Source: Bacillus sp. JCM 19034 (GTDB lineage Bacteria; Bacillota; Bacilli; Bacillales; Bacillaceae_D). Taken from it: a stretch of DNA of 41,135 nucleotides. The notes below the pieces were generated by a model. That model was given only the letters and a program-made list of their open reading frames with translations. It was not told the origin of the DNA and did no database searches. This document shows, one piece after another, positions 34,744 to 40,977 of this stretch. The position numbers were made by a program, and so were the translations under genes. The stretch is from contig NZ_BAXR01000027.1 in the NCBI RefSeq assembly GCF_001310635.1, positions 1-41,135 of the forward strand, given 5' to 3'. How positions within the stretch are numbered: position 1 is the first letter of the stretch; each line of letters opens with the position of its first letter.

Positions 34744-35085
34744 TCAGACGGCATTCTGGTGATCTTTTTTGCTTGGAACTTTGAAATACTCAAACACCTC
34801 GTTCCAATCCTTGAACGTAAAGTAACAACCAAATCCATGACCATCATCCACTCTTACTTCGTGACCACCGGCTATTAGCAACGTCTCTAAATGCATGATG
34901 TCGCTAGTGATATATTCCGGATGTAACTGTTCGTGTACTCTTACTTTTCTGATCCTGATTTTCCCTAAGTATTCCGCTTGGCTACCAGCAGGTAGATCAA
35001 ACTCGGTGATGAATTCTTCATTGTTTTCCCTGTATCGCAACGGTTTGATTACCTCTAACGGATCGCCTGGCTGTAATCTTTGCAT
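34744..35085 (-). CDS. Hypothetical early protein (113 aa)
   Basis: MQRLQPGDPLEVIKPLRYRE, then FDLPAGSQAEYLGKIRIRKV and GHGFGCYFTFKDWNEVFEYF. A small beta-rich protein, no recognised family. AAAGGAGG lies five bases before ATG 35085. The start overlaps the stop of the upstream gene (TGATG), so it is part of the early operon. Confidence 0.65.
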   Translation of the reverse strand: MQRLQPGDPLEVIKPLRYRENNEEFITEFDLPAGSQAEYLGKIRIRKVRVHEQLHPEYITSDIMHLETLLIAGGHEVRVDDGHGFGCYFTFKDWNEVFEYFKVPSKKDHQNAV

Positions 35086-35369
35086 CACACGTCCTCCTTT
35101 CGATACACAACTAGTACTTGTCCAATACCACTAAACTTAAAGTCAAGTACTTCTACATCAGCATTTTGTTCTAGCCACTCATTCATCTGATCGAAGTTAA
35201 AACATGCGTGTACCGCCAAATTTCCAGCAATTTCATTAATCAATTGAAAGCCTCCTATTCTTTTATCAAAGAGCAAAGATTTGGTGCCAGCTGCACCGAG
35301 AGAGCCATGACGTTGTGAGAGAGATATAAAATAGGAGGTAGATAAATTAACGTCAGTTGGGATGGACAT
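35085..35369 (-). CDS. Hypothetical early protein (94 aa)
   Basis: MSIPTDVNLSTSYFISLSQRH, then FQLINEIAGNLAVHACFNFDQMNEWL and VEVLDFKFSGIGQVLVVYRKED. No family recognised. The start is uncertain because the ribosome binding site is weak (GAGAG); a later start is possible. Two hairpins lie directly upstream. Confidence 0.55.
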   Translation of the reverse strand: MSIPTDVNLSTSYFISLSQRHGSLGAAGTKSLLFDKRIGGFQLINEIAGNLAVHACFNFDQMNEWLEQNADVEVLDFKFSGIGQVLVVYRKEDV

Positions 35370-35386
35370 GAATCGTCATGACTCTC

Positions 35387-35427
35387 TCGGCAAAGCTAGC
35401 GGCTTGCCGAATCAACTCAAAGTTGAT
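35387..35427. repeat. Tandem hairpins in the early operon
   Basis: TCGGCAA-10-TTGCCGA (35387-35410) and ATCAACT-CAA-AGTTGAT (35411-35427) are two perfect seven-pair stems, adjacent, in the 88-base gap between early genes. Possible RNA processing or attenuation element. Confidence 0.55.
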
Positions 35428-35457
35428 AAACTACTTACATAAAGTTATTTATTCGGT

Positions 35458-35832
35458 TTAAGAAGCGTGAACTGTTACCGCAGTTTGCGCTTTTTCTATT
35501 TTTTCAATCGATGGTCCATATTCTCGTTGAAATGCGATAAGTCTCATAGAAATGGTGTGAGCAAGGTTGTACATCAACTTTTTCTCCGTCTTTTTGGATT
35601 CGATCCCGTACAACGTATGTAGCATCAATGCTTTATTCATCAGAGATCGCGTAATTTGCTTCATTTCCATCCCGTCTAGATCTGCATTTGCTCCATGATC
35701 GATCACCTTGTTCAAGCTAATTTCAGTCAATTTCTTAACCTTCTCTGGCTTACCTTTCATGCTCAAACGCAACGTATCTATCACCAGCTGCACTTCCGCA
35801 CGGTTAAATCCTTCTAACGCTTTAATTTTCAA
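35458..35832 (-). CDS. Hypothetical early protein (124 aa)
   Basis: MKIKALEGFNRAEVQLVIDT, then SMKGKPEKVKKLTEISLNKV and KALMLHTLYGIESKKTEKKL. Entirely helical. It lies after the HTH gene in the early operon, with GGAGGCGATGG before the start. No family recognised. Confidence 0.65.
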   Translation of the reverse strand: MKIKALEGFNRAEVQLVIDTLRLSMKGKPEKVKKLTEISLNKVIDHGANADLDGMEMKQITRSLMNKALMLHTLYGIESKKTEKKLMYNLAHTISMRLIAFQREYGPSIEKIEKAQTAVTVHAS

Positions 35833-35851
35833 TTTCCATCGCCTCCAATTT

Positions 35852-36124
35852 TTAAAATGAAAATAAGTAAATCCAACTAATTAACGACAAACTCGATAAC
35901 AAATGCATGAGTGCTCCTATATCGACACCACATATAATCGCTGCTGCTATCTCTGGTGCGTTCGTTACTTGGAACCACCTAATTAAATCGCCTGCTTTCA
36001 GTTCCAGTTTGTCATTTTCCAATCGGGAGACTGCACTACGAGATAAAAACATCTTTTCTGCTAATTCTTCTTGGCTTAACTCAGCGTTCAACCTCACTTT
36101 CTTAAGTATTGATCCAAACTGCAT
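35852..36124 (-). CDS. HTH (Xre) regulator with hydrophobic C-terminus (90 aa)
   Basis: Residues 5-60 are an HTH_3 domain (LKKVRLNAELSQEELAEKMF, LSRSAVSRLENDKLELKAGD). Residues about 60-90 (APEIAAAIICGVDIGALMHL, LSSLSLISWIYLFSF) are strongly hydrophobic and could span or attach to the membrane, which is unusual for a phage Xre protein. A seven-base inverted repeat (36145-36163) lies 21 bases upstream of its start and is a likely operator. Ribosome binding site GGAGGAGGTGAGG. Confidence 0.8.
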   Translation of the reverse strand: MQFGSILKKVRLNAELSQEELAEKMFLSRSAVSRLENDKLELKAGDLIRWFQVTNAPEIAAAIICGVDIGALMHLLSSLSLISWIYLFSF

Positions 36125-36144
36125 CTTTCTTCCTCACCTCCTCC

Positions 36145-36163
36145 ATGTGCAGATATTGCACAT
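36145..36163. promoter_or_regulatory. Operator-like inverted repeat upstream of the HTH gene
   Basis: ATGTGCA-GATAT-TGCACAT is a perfect 7-5-7 palindrome, 21 bases before the start codon of the Xre-type gene. Likely bound by that protein. A perfect palindrome CTAGTTAACTAG lies nearby at 36192-36203. Confidence 0.55.
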
Positions 36164-36213
36164 AACTTGCAAGGCATTAACAACAAAATGTCTAGTTAAC
36201 TAGTAAAATTGAG

Positions 36214-36471
36214 TTAAGGTTGATCCTTTGCGGTTGCAATGTTTGAAACTGCCGTCACTAAACTATGTGCAACCGGATCACCTTGCTTGACAGCTTCGTC
36301 AAACCATTCCTGAATTTGATCAGGTGACATATTAACAAGAGAAGAGTGAATCGTGACAATTGTGTTGCCAATCTTGATAGTTTTGGATTCCACAGCATTC
36401 GCCCCCTTTGGGACATCTATATGCTGTAGATTGAGTGGGACAGCCCTTGCGTTTTGTAACATGTTTAACAT
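36214..36471 (-). CDS. Hypothetical early protein (85 aa)
   Basis: MLNMLQNARAVPLNLQHIDV, then ESKTIKIGNTIVTIHSSLVNMSPDQIQEWF and VAHSLVTAVSNIATAKDQP. The start follows GGAGGTG closely. The middle resembles the LVNxSPEEQxEW motif of small Bacillus phage proteins, without known function. Part of the early operon behind Cro. Confidence 0.7.
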   Translation of the reverse strand: MLNMLQNARAVPLNLQHIDVPKGANAVESKTIKIGNTIVTIHSSLVNMSPDQIQEWFDEAVKQGDPVAHSLVTAVSNIATAKDQP

Positions 36472-36496
36472 TCACCTCCTTCCCGGGAATAGAATC

Positions 36497-36667
36497 TTAA
36501 ATCTTGAGTATTTCTGCCATAGCTGCAACTGTGGCAGAATCTCTCTCTTCAATTGTTTGCTCAAGGTGCTGCAACACAATTTTTTGAGCCTTAACAATAT
36601 TTTCTTGTTGTTCTTTTTGTAGAGATAATATCTCTTTTCTAGAATCTTGTTCACGTGATTGAGTCAT
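36497..36667 (-). CDS. Small coiled-coil protein (56 aa)
   Basis: MTQSREQDSRKEILSLQKEQ, then QHLEQTIEERDSATVAAMAE. A helical, Gln/Glu-rich protein with a strong ribosome binding site (AAGGAGGTG, six bases before ATG). A longer overlapping frame at 36472-36654 lacks such a signal and is a shadow. Function unknown. Confidence 0.65.
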   Translation of the reverse strand: MTQSREQDSRKEILSLQKEQQENIVKAQKIVLQHLEQTIEERDSATVAAMAEILKI

Positions 36668-36716
36668 TGGTTTCACCTCCTTCTCGGAGTTAAATGGCGT
36701 TTTATTTTTATTTCCA

Positions 36717-36748
36717 CCTTTTTCTAGTAAACTGATACTAGAAAGGGG
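36717..36748 (+). promoter_or_regulatory. Hairpin covering the ribosome binding site of the 36758 gene
   Basis: CCTTTTTCTAGTA (36717-36729) can pair with TACTAGAAAGGGG (36736-36748), 13 pairs with two G-U on the RNA. The inner nine pairs are a perfect DNA palindrome. The 3' arm contains AAAGGGG, the ribosome binding site of the next gene, so folding would block its translation. Confidence 0.55.
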
Positions 36749-36757
36749 GTGTTACAC

Positions 36758-36937
36758 GTGTCCTTAACAGATAAAGAAATTGCATTAGAATTAACGAAGT
36801 CCTATATTGAGCATTTAAATGAAAGAGTAAAAAACAAATCATCTGGTTCTCATACGAATGTAGAAAATATCTCCAAAACATTTAAATATTTTTACTCAAC
36901 TGTAGAAAATTGCGGTAAATCAGCTGACAAAGAATAA
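36758..36937 (+). CDS. Small conserved prophage protein in the immunity region (59 aa)
   Basis: MSLTDKEIALELTKSYIEHL, then NVENISKTFKYFYSTVENCG. This SLTDKE-IALELTK pattern recurs in small proteins of many Bacillus prophages; function unknown. GTG 36758 is chosen because AAAGGGGG lies eight bases upstream. It is the only plus-strand gene among the early genes, and its 3' end overlaps the minus-strand gene 36892-37056 by 46 bases. Confidence 0.6.
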   Translation: MSLTDKEIALELTKSYIEHLNERVKNKSSGSHTNVENISKTFKYFYSTVENCGKSADKE

Positions 36938-37056
36938 TGATCTAACTCAGAGTGAAGAAGGTTAATAACTTTGGCGAGTTCTTCTTCACTCCACCCTTCT
37001 GACTCAACAAAATTCACTAATTCAATAGATTTAATAAGGGTATCTTTTAAAATCAT
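36892..37056 (-). CDS. Small acidic early protein (54 aa)
   Basis: MILKDTLIKSIELVNFVESE, then GWSEEELAKVINLLHSELDH. Very strong ribosome binding site (GGAAGGAGGTG before ATG). It lies 20 bases after the Cro gene in the early operon and overlaps the convergent 36758 gene. It contains a ten-base inverted repeat (36951-36960/36981-36990). Function unknown. Confidence 0.65.
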   Translation of the reverse strand: MILKDTLIKSIELVNFVESEGWSEEELAKVINLLHSELDHYSLSADLPQFSTVE

Positions 37057-37076
37057 CCTTTCACCTCCTTCCAGGG

Positions 37077-37310
37077 TTAGATGGCTTTTTTACTTTGAGT
37101 TTCATGACACGATTCGTGACATTCCTGTTCAAAAAAAATTGTCCATTCAAAGTCAAGAACCGTACCTATTTTTTTAGCAACAGCCACGCTTGGATTTCTC
37201 AAACCTTGTTCAATTGAAGCATATGTGGTTCTTGCTATTCCAGCTTTGTCGGCTACATCTTCTTGTGTGAATTTTAGATCAGTTCTTTTTTGAAGTAACC
37301 ATTTTCTCAT
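37077..37310 (-). CDS. Cro-like HTH regulator (77 aa)
   Basis: MRKWLLQKRTDLKFTQEDVA, then DKAGIARTTYASIEQGLRNP is an HTH_3 domain. The recognition helix region GIARTTYASIEQG closely resembles that of the opposing CI-like protein (GIARTTYAMYEQG), so both probably bind the same operators. ATG 37310 is preceded by AAGGTGA. It is the first gene of the leftward early operon, whose promoter overlaps operator O2. Confidence 0.85.
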   Translation of the reverse strand: MRKWLLQKRTDLKFTQEDVADKAGIARTTYASIEQGLRNPSVAVAKKIGTVLDFEWTIFFEQECHESCHETQSKKAI

Positions 37311-37325
37311 TTCTTCACCTTCTTT

Positions 37326-37430
37326 GACGCGTTTTGTGTACTTCTTGAAATTATGATAATACACATAACGCGTAAAGTCAATGATAAATTACACTTTTTG
37401 TGTCATTTATTTAATTACGCTAATTGTGTA
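37326..37430. promoter_or_regulatory. Four repressor operators, consensus TACRC-N5-GYGTA
   Basis: O1 37326-37340 (GACGC-N5-GTGTA), O2 37360-37374 (TACAC-N5-GCGTA), O3 37390-37404 (TACAC-N5-GTGTC) and O4 37416-37430 (TACGC-N5-GTGTA). Centres are 34, 30 and 26 bases apart. O2 lies between -35 and -10 of the leftward promoter, and O4 between those of the rightward one. O1 is just upstream of the cro start. Confidence 0.8.
37353..37381 (-). promoter_or_regulatory. Leftward early promoter (PR-like)
   Basis: Minus strand TTGACT (37376-37381) and TATCAT (37353-37358), 17-base spacer. Operator O2 (37360-37374) fills the spacer, so repressor binding would block it. Confidence 0.75.
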
Positions 37431-37438
37431 GCTATAAT
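37410..37438 (+). promoter_or_regulatory. Rightward repressor promoter (PRM-like)
   Basis: TTTAAT (37410-37415) and TATAAT (37433-37438) with a 17-base spacer holding O4. A second TATAAT lies at 37444-37449. The weak -35 suggests dependence on activation or moderate strength. Confidence 0.6.
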
Positions 37439-37473
37439 TGAGTTATAATGTGATCCTAGAAAGGAAAATAAGT

Positions 37474-37836
37474 ATGTTAAGTAAACGATTGTCTAGTTTG
37501 CGTAAAAGCAAAAAATTAACTCAAGCAGAACAAGCCAAAGTTTTAGGCATTGCTAGAACTACATATGCAATGTACGAACAAGGAAATAGAGAACCTGATT
37601 ATGACACCTTAACAAAAATAGCAAATTATTTCGGAGTTTCAACAGACTACCTACTTGGTCTAACAGACAAGCCGAACACAGACGACCGCGATCCTAAAAC
37701 AGAAATAGCGAAAAAAATAGCAACCGAATTCCCTGACATTGATCTTATGTTTCATGATTTAGAATCACTGTCAGCAGAGGATTTGAAAGAAGTTTATGAG
37801 TATATAAAATTTAAGAAGAACCAAAAGGAGAAGTAA
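37474..37836 (+). CDS. CI-like phage repressor, short HTH type (120 aa)
   Basis: Residues 1-65 are an HTH_3 domain (MLSKRLSSLRKSKKLTQAEQ, GIARTTYAMYEQGNREPDYDTLTKIANYFGVSTDYLLGLTD). The C-terminal 50 residues end in LSAEDLKEVYEYIKFKKNQK, the usual dimerising helix in this class. There is no peptidase domain, so induction probably needs the ImmA-type protease encoded two genes downstream. The start ATG 37474 follows AGAAAGGA; the longer reading from 37438 runs into the promoter. Confidence 0.9.
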   Translation: MLSKRLSSLRKSKKLTQAEQAKVLGIARTTYAMYEQGNREPDYDTLTKIANYFGVSTDYLLGLTDKPNTDDRDPKTEIAKKIATEFPDIDLMFHDLESLSAEDLKEVYEYIKFKKNQKEK

Positions 37837-37838
37837 TA

Positions 37839-38411
37839 TTGAAGAAACTATCTATTATGCTATTGATGTTTACTTTTTTATTTGGTTGTAGTAATGATAA
37901 CTCAACAACCAATAATGTTGAGGAAATAAGTGAGGACAATAATACACCTGAAGAAACTGATGATCTTGTAACTGAAGAGCAAGAACCAGATGAAATTGAC
38001 GAAGTAACTGAGTTTGTTAAAAGGTTCAATGAATTAGCTTCATTATCAGACGAAGTAAATGAAATTACTGACTCAAATGAAATTGATGAAACTGGAGCAC
38101 GAATGTTATATGCATCTAATAACTACGGAGTGATAGCAATCTATAATGAGGAAAAGATTTTAGATAACTATTCTGTCGTTTTTTCTAAAGAAGAACCTTA
38201 CCAAGATTTACAAGGGGTCGCTCTTAATACTGCACTTCATATCGGATCTATACTTGACCTAGACTTAAATAAATTCGCAGAAGAATTTGAAAACTCTCTA
38301 TCAAAAGATTTTCATTCATACTTTGAAGACGACTTTTTAATTGCCTTTTTTAATCATAAAATAAGTGGCCAATCAGACTTTGGGATGGTTGTAGAATTCT
38401 CTTTGCCTTAA
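37839..38411 (+). CDS. Prophage lipoprotein (190 aa), candidate superinfection exclusion factor
   Basis: MKKLSIMLLMFTFLFGCSND is a lipoprotein signal with the lipobox LFGC, so the mature protein would be anchored at Cys17 on the outer face of the membrane. A low-complexity acidic linker follows (rich in Glu, Asp, Thr), then a folded domain (ARMLYASNNYGVIAIYNEEK, SVVFSKEEPYQDLQG). The TTG start has AAGGAG upstream and lies two bases after the repressor stop. Lipoproteins at this locus in other Gram-positive prophages block DNA injection by related phages. That role here is inference. Confidence 0.8.
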   Translation: MKKLSIMLLMFTFLFGCSNDNSTTNNVEEISEDNNTPEETDDLVTEEQEPDEIDEVTEFVKRFNELASLSDEVNEITDSNEIDETGARMLYASNNYGVIAIYNEEKILDNYSVVFSKEEPYQDLQGVALNTALHIGSILDLDLNKFAEEFENSLSKDFHSYFEDDFLIAFFNHKISGQSDFGMVVEFSLP

Positions 38412-38432
38412 ATGAATTGTTTGGATTTTAAT

Positions 38433-38449
38433 GGTGTACTTAGTACACC
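38433..38449 (+). terminator. Hairpin after the repressor-lipoprotein unit
   Basis: GGTGTAC-TTA-GTACACC, a perfect seven-pair stem, followed by TAATAATTTTCCTTT. A weak terminator or a boundary between the repressor operon and the ImmA unit. Confidence 0.5.
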
Positions 38450-38469
38450 TAATAATTTTCCTTTAAAAC

Positions 38470-38483
38470 AGAACATACGTTTC
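38470..38483. promoter_or_regulatory. SOS/DinR-type box before the ImmA/IrrE gene
   Basis: AGAACATACGTTTC fits GAAC-N4-GTTY. It lies about 20 bases upstream of the start codon and shares AACAGAACAT with the box at 518-536. It suggests that the protease is induced by DNA damage. Confidence 0.6.
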
Positions 38484-38503
38484 CGATATTGGAGGTTTTG
38501 CTG

Positions 38504-39052
38504 TTGAACACACATCTTGAAGATTACATTTACGAACTTTATAAGTCAATTGGGGTTAAATCCCCTTTGGATTTGGATATGAATCTCATAGCAAAAAAAC
38601 TAGGAGTTGAAATCACTTATAAAAGAAGAGCTTTTCGACTCAACAATGAAATCGTGATGATGAAAGGTACTCAGATCGAAGAATGGATGATGTTTGGCCA
38701 TGAAGTGTGTCACTTTTTACGACATAGCGGTCTGCAATTGAATATGCATGATTTATTTAGAAAGCTCCAAGAATACCAAGCCGAGTATTTCGCCTATCAT
38801 TTTTGCGTACCTACTTTTATGTTAGACGAGCTATCTGATATTACAATTCATCTAATTATGAACACATTCAATGTTAATTATGAATTTGCACTAAGACGGC
38901 TGGATATGTATCAACACAAGCTTTATAGATCGAAGAGACGAAAATCATTACAGCCAGGCAAAGTCTATGATTCTACTATAGAAATATTAAATAAGTTGAA
39001 AAATCAAGTTGGAGAGGAACGATTAAGCCATGAAATTAAGCGTTTACTATGA
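38504..39052 (+). CDS. ImmA/IrrE-family metallopeptidase (182 aa)
   Basis: The zinc protease motif HEVCH lies in EWMMFGHEVCHFLRHSG, with the third ligand in EYQAEYFAYHFCVP. This is the ImmA/IrrE (COG2856) family, which cleaves phage repressors such as ImmR of ICEBs1. It follows the repressor and lipoprotein genes and carries an SOS-type box upstream, so it is the likely induction switch. The TTG start 38504 has GGAGG eight bases upstream; an earlier TTG at 38489 overlaps that site. Confidence 0.9.
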   Translation: MNTHLEDYIYELYKSIGVKSPLDLDMNLIAKKLGVEITYKRRAFRLNNEIVMMKGTQIEEWMMFGHEVCHFLRHSGLQLNMHDLFRKLQEYQAEYFAYHFCVPTFMLDELSDITIHLIMNTFNVNYEFALRRLDMYQHKLYRSKRRKSLQPGKVYDSTIEILNKLKNQVGEERLSHEIKRLL

Positions 39053-39389
39053 TGAAATAGATGGTCTATTAAATCCGCAATGGATGCTTATGCTTATCCC
39101 TTGTAATACATCTGAGGAGTATATAACTGTTGCTGTTGATGCACCATTTGAACGATTTTGGCCAGAAGACTTCCATGATGCATTATCCGTCACGACAGTT
39201 ACACAAGCTGCCTTAACGAAAGACCCATTCAATAACAAGCAATTTTCTGTACATATACCAACTGTTTTAAGTGATCTTAAATACCAAAATAAATCTATGG
39301 ACATTGATTCAATCGATTATTTTTTAGTCCGCTTAGATGATTTAGAGGAGCTTCTTTTGATGAATGTCCGAAGCTTTTTCTCAATATAA
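39030..39389 (+). CDS. Hypothetical protein between ImmA and the integrase (119 aa)
   Basis: MKLSVYYDEIDGLLNPQWML, then TVAVDAPFERFWPEDFHDAL and IDSIDYFLVRLDDLEELLLM. No family recognised. It overlaps the end of the ImmA gene by 23 bases, in the same transcription unit, with GAGAGGA upstream. A partner of the protease or of the integrase is possible. Confidence 0.65.
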   Translation: MKLSVYYDEIDGLLNPQWMLMLIPCNTSEEYITVAVDAPFERFWPEDFHDALSVTTVTQAALTKDPFNNKQFSVHIPTVLSDLKYQNKSMDIDSIDYFLVRLDDLEELLLMNVRSFFSI

Positions 39390-39415
39390 ATTAAGTATGA
39401 AGGCAGGTGTAACTT

Positions 39416-40955
39416 ATGCGTCCAACAGGATTAGATATATTCATATACCTTAGAAAAAGCCGTAAAGATATAGAAAGCGAAAGAAAAGAAGGTGGCGACA
39501 CTTTAGAGAGGCATAGAAAGCTCTTGCTGGAAGTCGTAAAAAAAGAGAACCATAACCTAGTAAGAGAACCGTACGAAGAAGTCGTATCTGGTGAATATAT
39601 AATTGAACGTCCTCAAATACAGCAAATGCTGAAAGAAGTGGAGAATGGAGCTGTAGACGCGGTGCTCGTTGTAGATTTAGACAGGCTTGGTCGTGGTGAT
39701 ATGTATGATATGGGATCAATATACAGAGCATTTAGCTATTCCGAGACACTAGTCTTAACACCTACTGACGTCATTGACCCTACTCAAGAAAATTCAGAAT
39801 TAATGTTTGGCGTTAAAAGTATCGTATCTCGTGAGGAATTAAAAAGTATTAACAAGCGCTTGCAAAATGGAAGAAGAGCAAGTGCAAAAGAAGGGAAATT
39901 CATCGGAAAGCAAGCACCATACGGATATCAAATTGATCAGAATTTAAAATTAGTTCCTGATCCGGAGGCAGCTCCAATAGTTAAAATCATTTTTGAAAAA
40001 ATATCAGAAGGATTAGGAAGGCACAAAGTAGCTAGATATTTAGAAGGAGTTATAAAAGCTAATCCTCCCTCTAAATATCAGTTTGGATCAATCAAGCATT
40101 TCTTATATCATTAAAAATGAGGTTTACAAAGGAACGATCATATGGGGAAAAACGAAGCAGTATAAACGAAATGGCAAACGTATAACGAAGAAACTTCCTC
40201 GAGAGAAATGGATTATTGTTGAAAATGTACATGAACCTATTGTTTCCGAGGAATTATTTCAAGCAGCAAATAATGCACTTTCTTCGAGATACAGAACGCC
40301 AACTGTACAAACACTAAAGCTATCGAATCCAATGGCTACCATATTAAGATGCTCCATTTGCGATCGTGCTCTTAAAGTAACTCATACTAAAGATAGACCA
40401 AATAAACAAGTGCGCTGCGAAACAAGAACTTGTGCTCCTTTTCAAAAAGGTGCTCTCCTACCAATTGTTTATGATAAGTTAATAGAATCCTTAGAATCAA
40501 TTTTAGAATCTATTACTATTGAAGGCGAGTTAATAAAAAAACAAGAAGAAAAATTATCAGTAATCCCAGGTCTCAAACAAACATTAGAGCATGCTGAAAA
40601 AGAGTTGAGTGTCCTGGAAAAACAAAAAATGAATTTACATGATTTGCTGGAACAAGGTGTATACGATATTGAAACATTTATGGATAGACAAAACATCATC
40701 GTATCGAAGATGAAACAACTGCAGCAAACCATATCTGAAACTATACTGAGTATTGAACGCGAAATGGAAAAAGAGAATCATTACTCTACGTTCCTCCCTC
40801 GAGCACGATCAGTCTTAGAAACGATCAAACAAACTGATGATCCTGAACAAGTTAATAAGCTGCTTAAGTCGATCGTAGAGAAAGTCGTTTATACTCGTAA
40901 AAAGGAATGGAAAGAGAAAGACAAATTTAAATTAGACATTCATTTAAAAATATAA
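39416..40955 (+). CDS. Large serine integrase, apparent frameshift (about 512 aa)
   Basis: The N-terminal resolvase domain has the nucleophile in IYLRKSRKD (Ser15), then VSGEYIIERPQIQQML and LVVDLDRLGRGDMYD. The recombinase domain follows (RRASAKEGKFIGKQAPYGYQ, GLGRHKVARYL). The zero frame stops at 40114. Removing one T from TTT (40082-40084) gives QLDQSSISYIIKNEVYKGTIIWG, the expected continuation, then the zinc ribbon (RCSICDRALKVTHT, CETRTCAP) and the coiled coil. As read the protein is truncated and would not recombine DNA. It is either a consensus error or a locked prophage. Confidence 0.9.
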
Positions 40956-40957
40956 AA

Positions 40958-40977
40958 GCCGCATGATGTTATGCGGC
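40958..40977. terminator. Terminator after the integrase, shared with the convergent gene
   Basis: GCCGCAT-GATGTT-ATGCGGC, a perfect seven-pair stem. On the minus strand it is followed by TTTTATATTTTT, so it best terminates the convergent gene at 40978-41135. It is weaker for the integrase. Confidence 0.75.
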
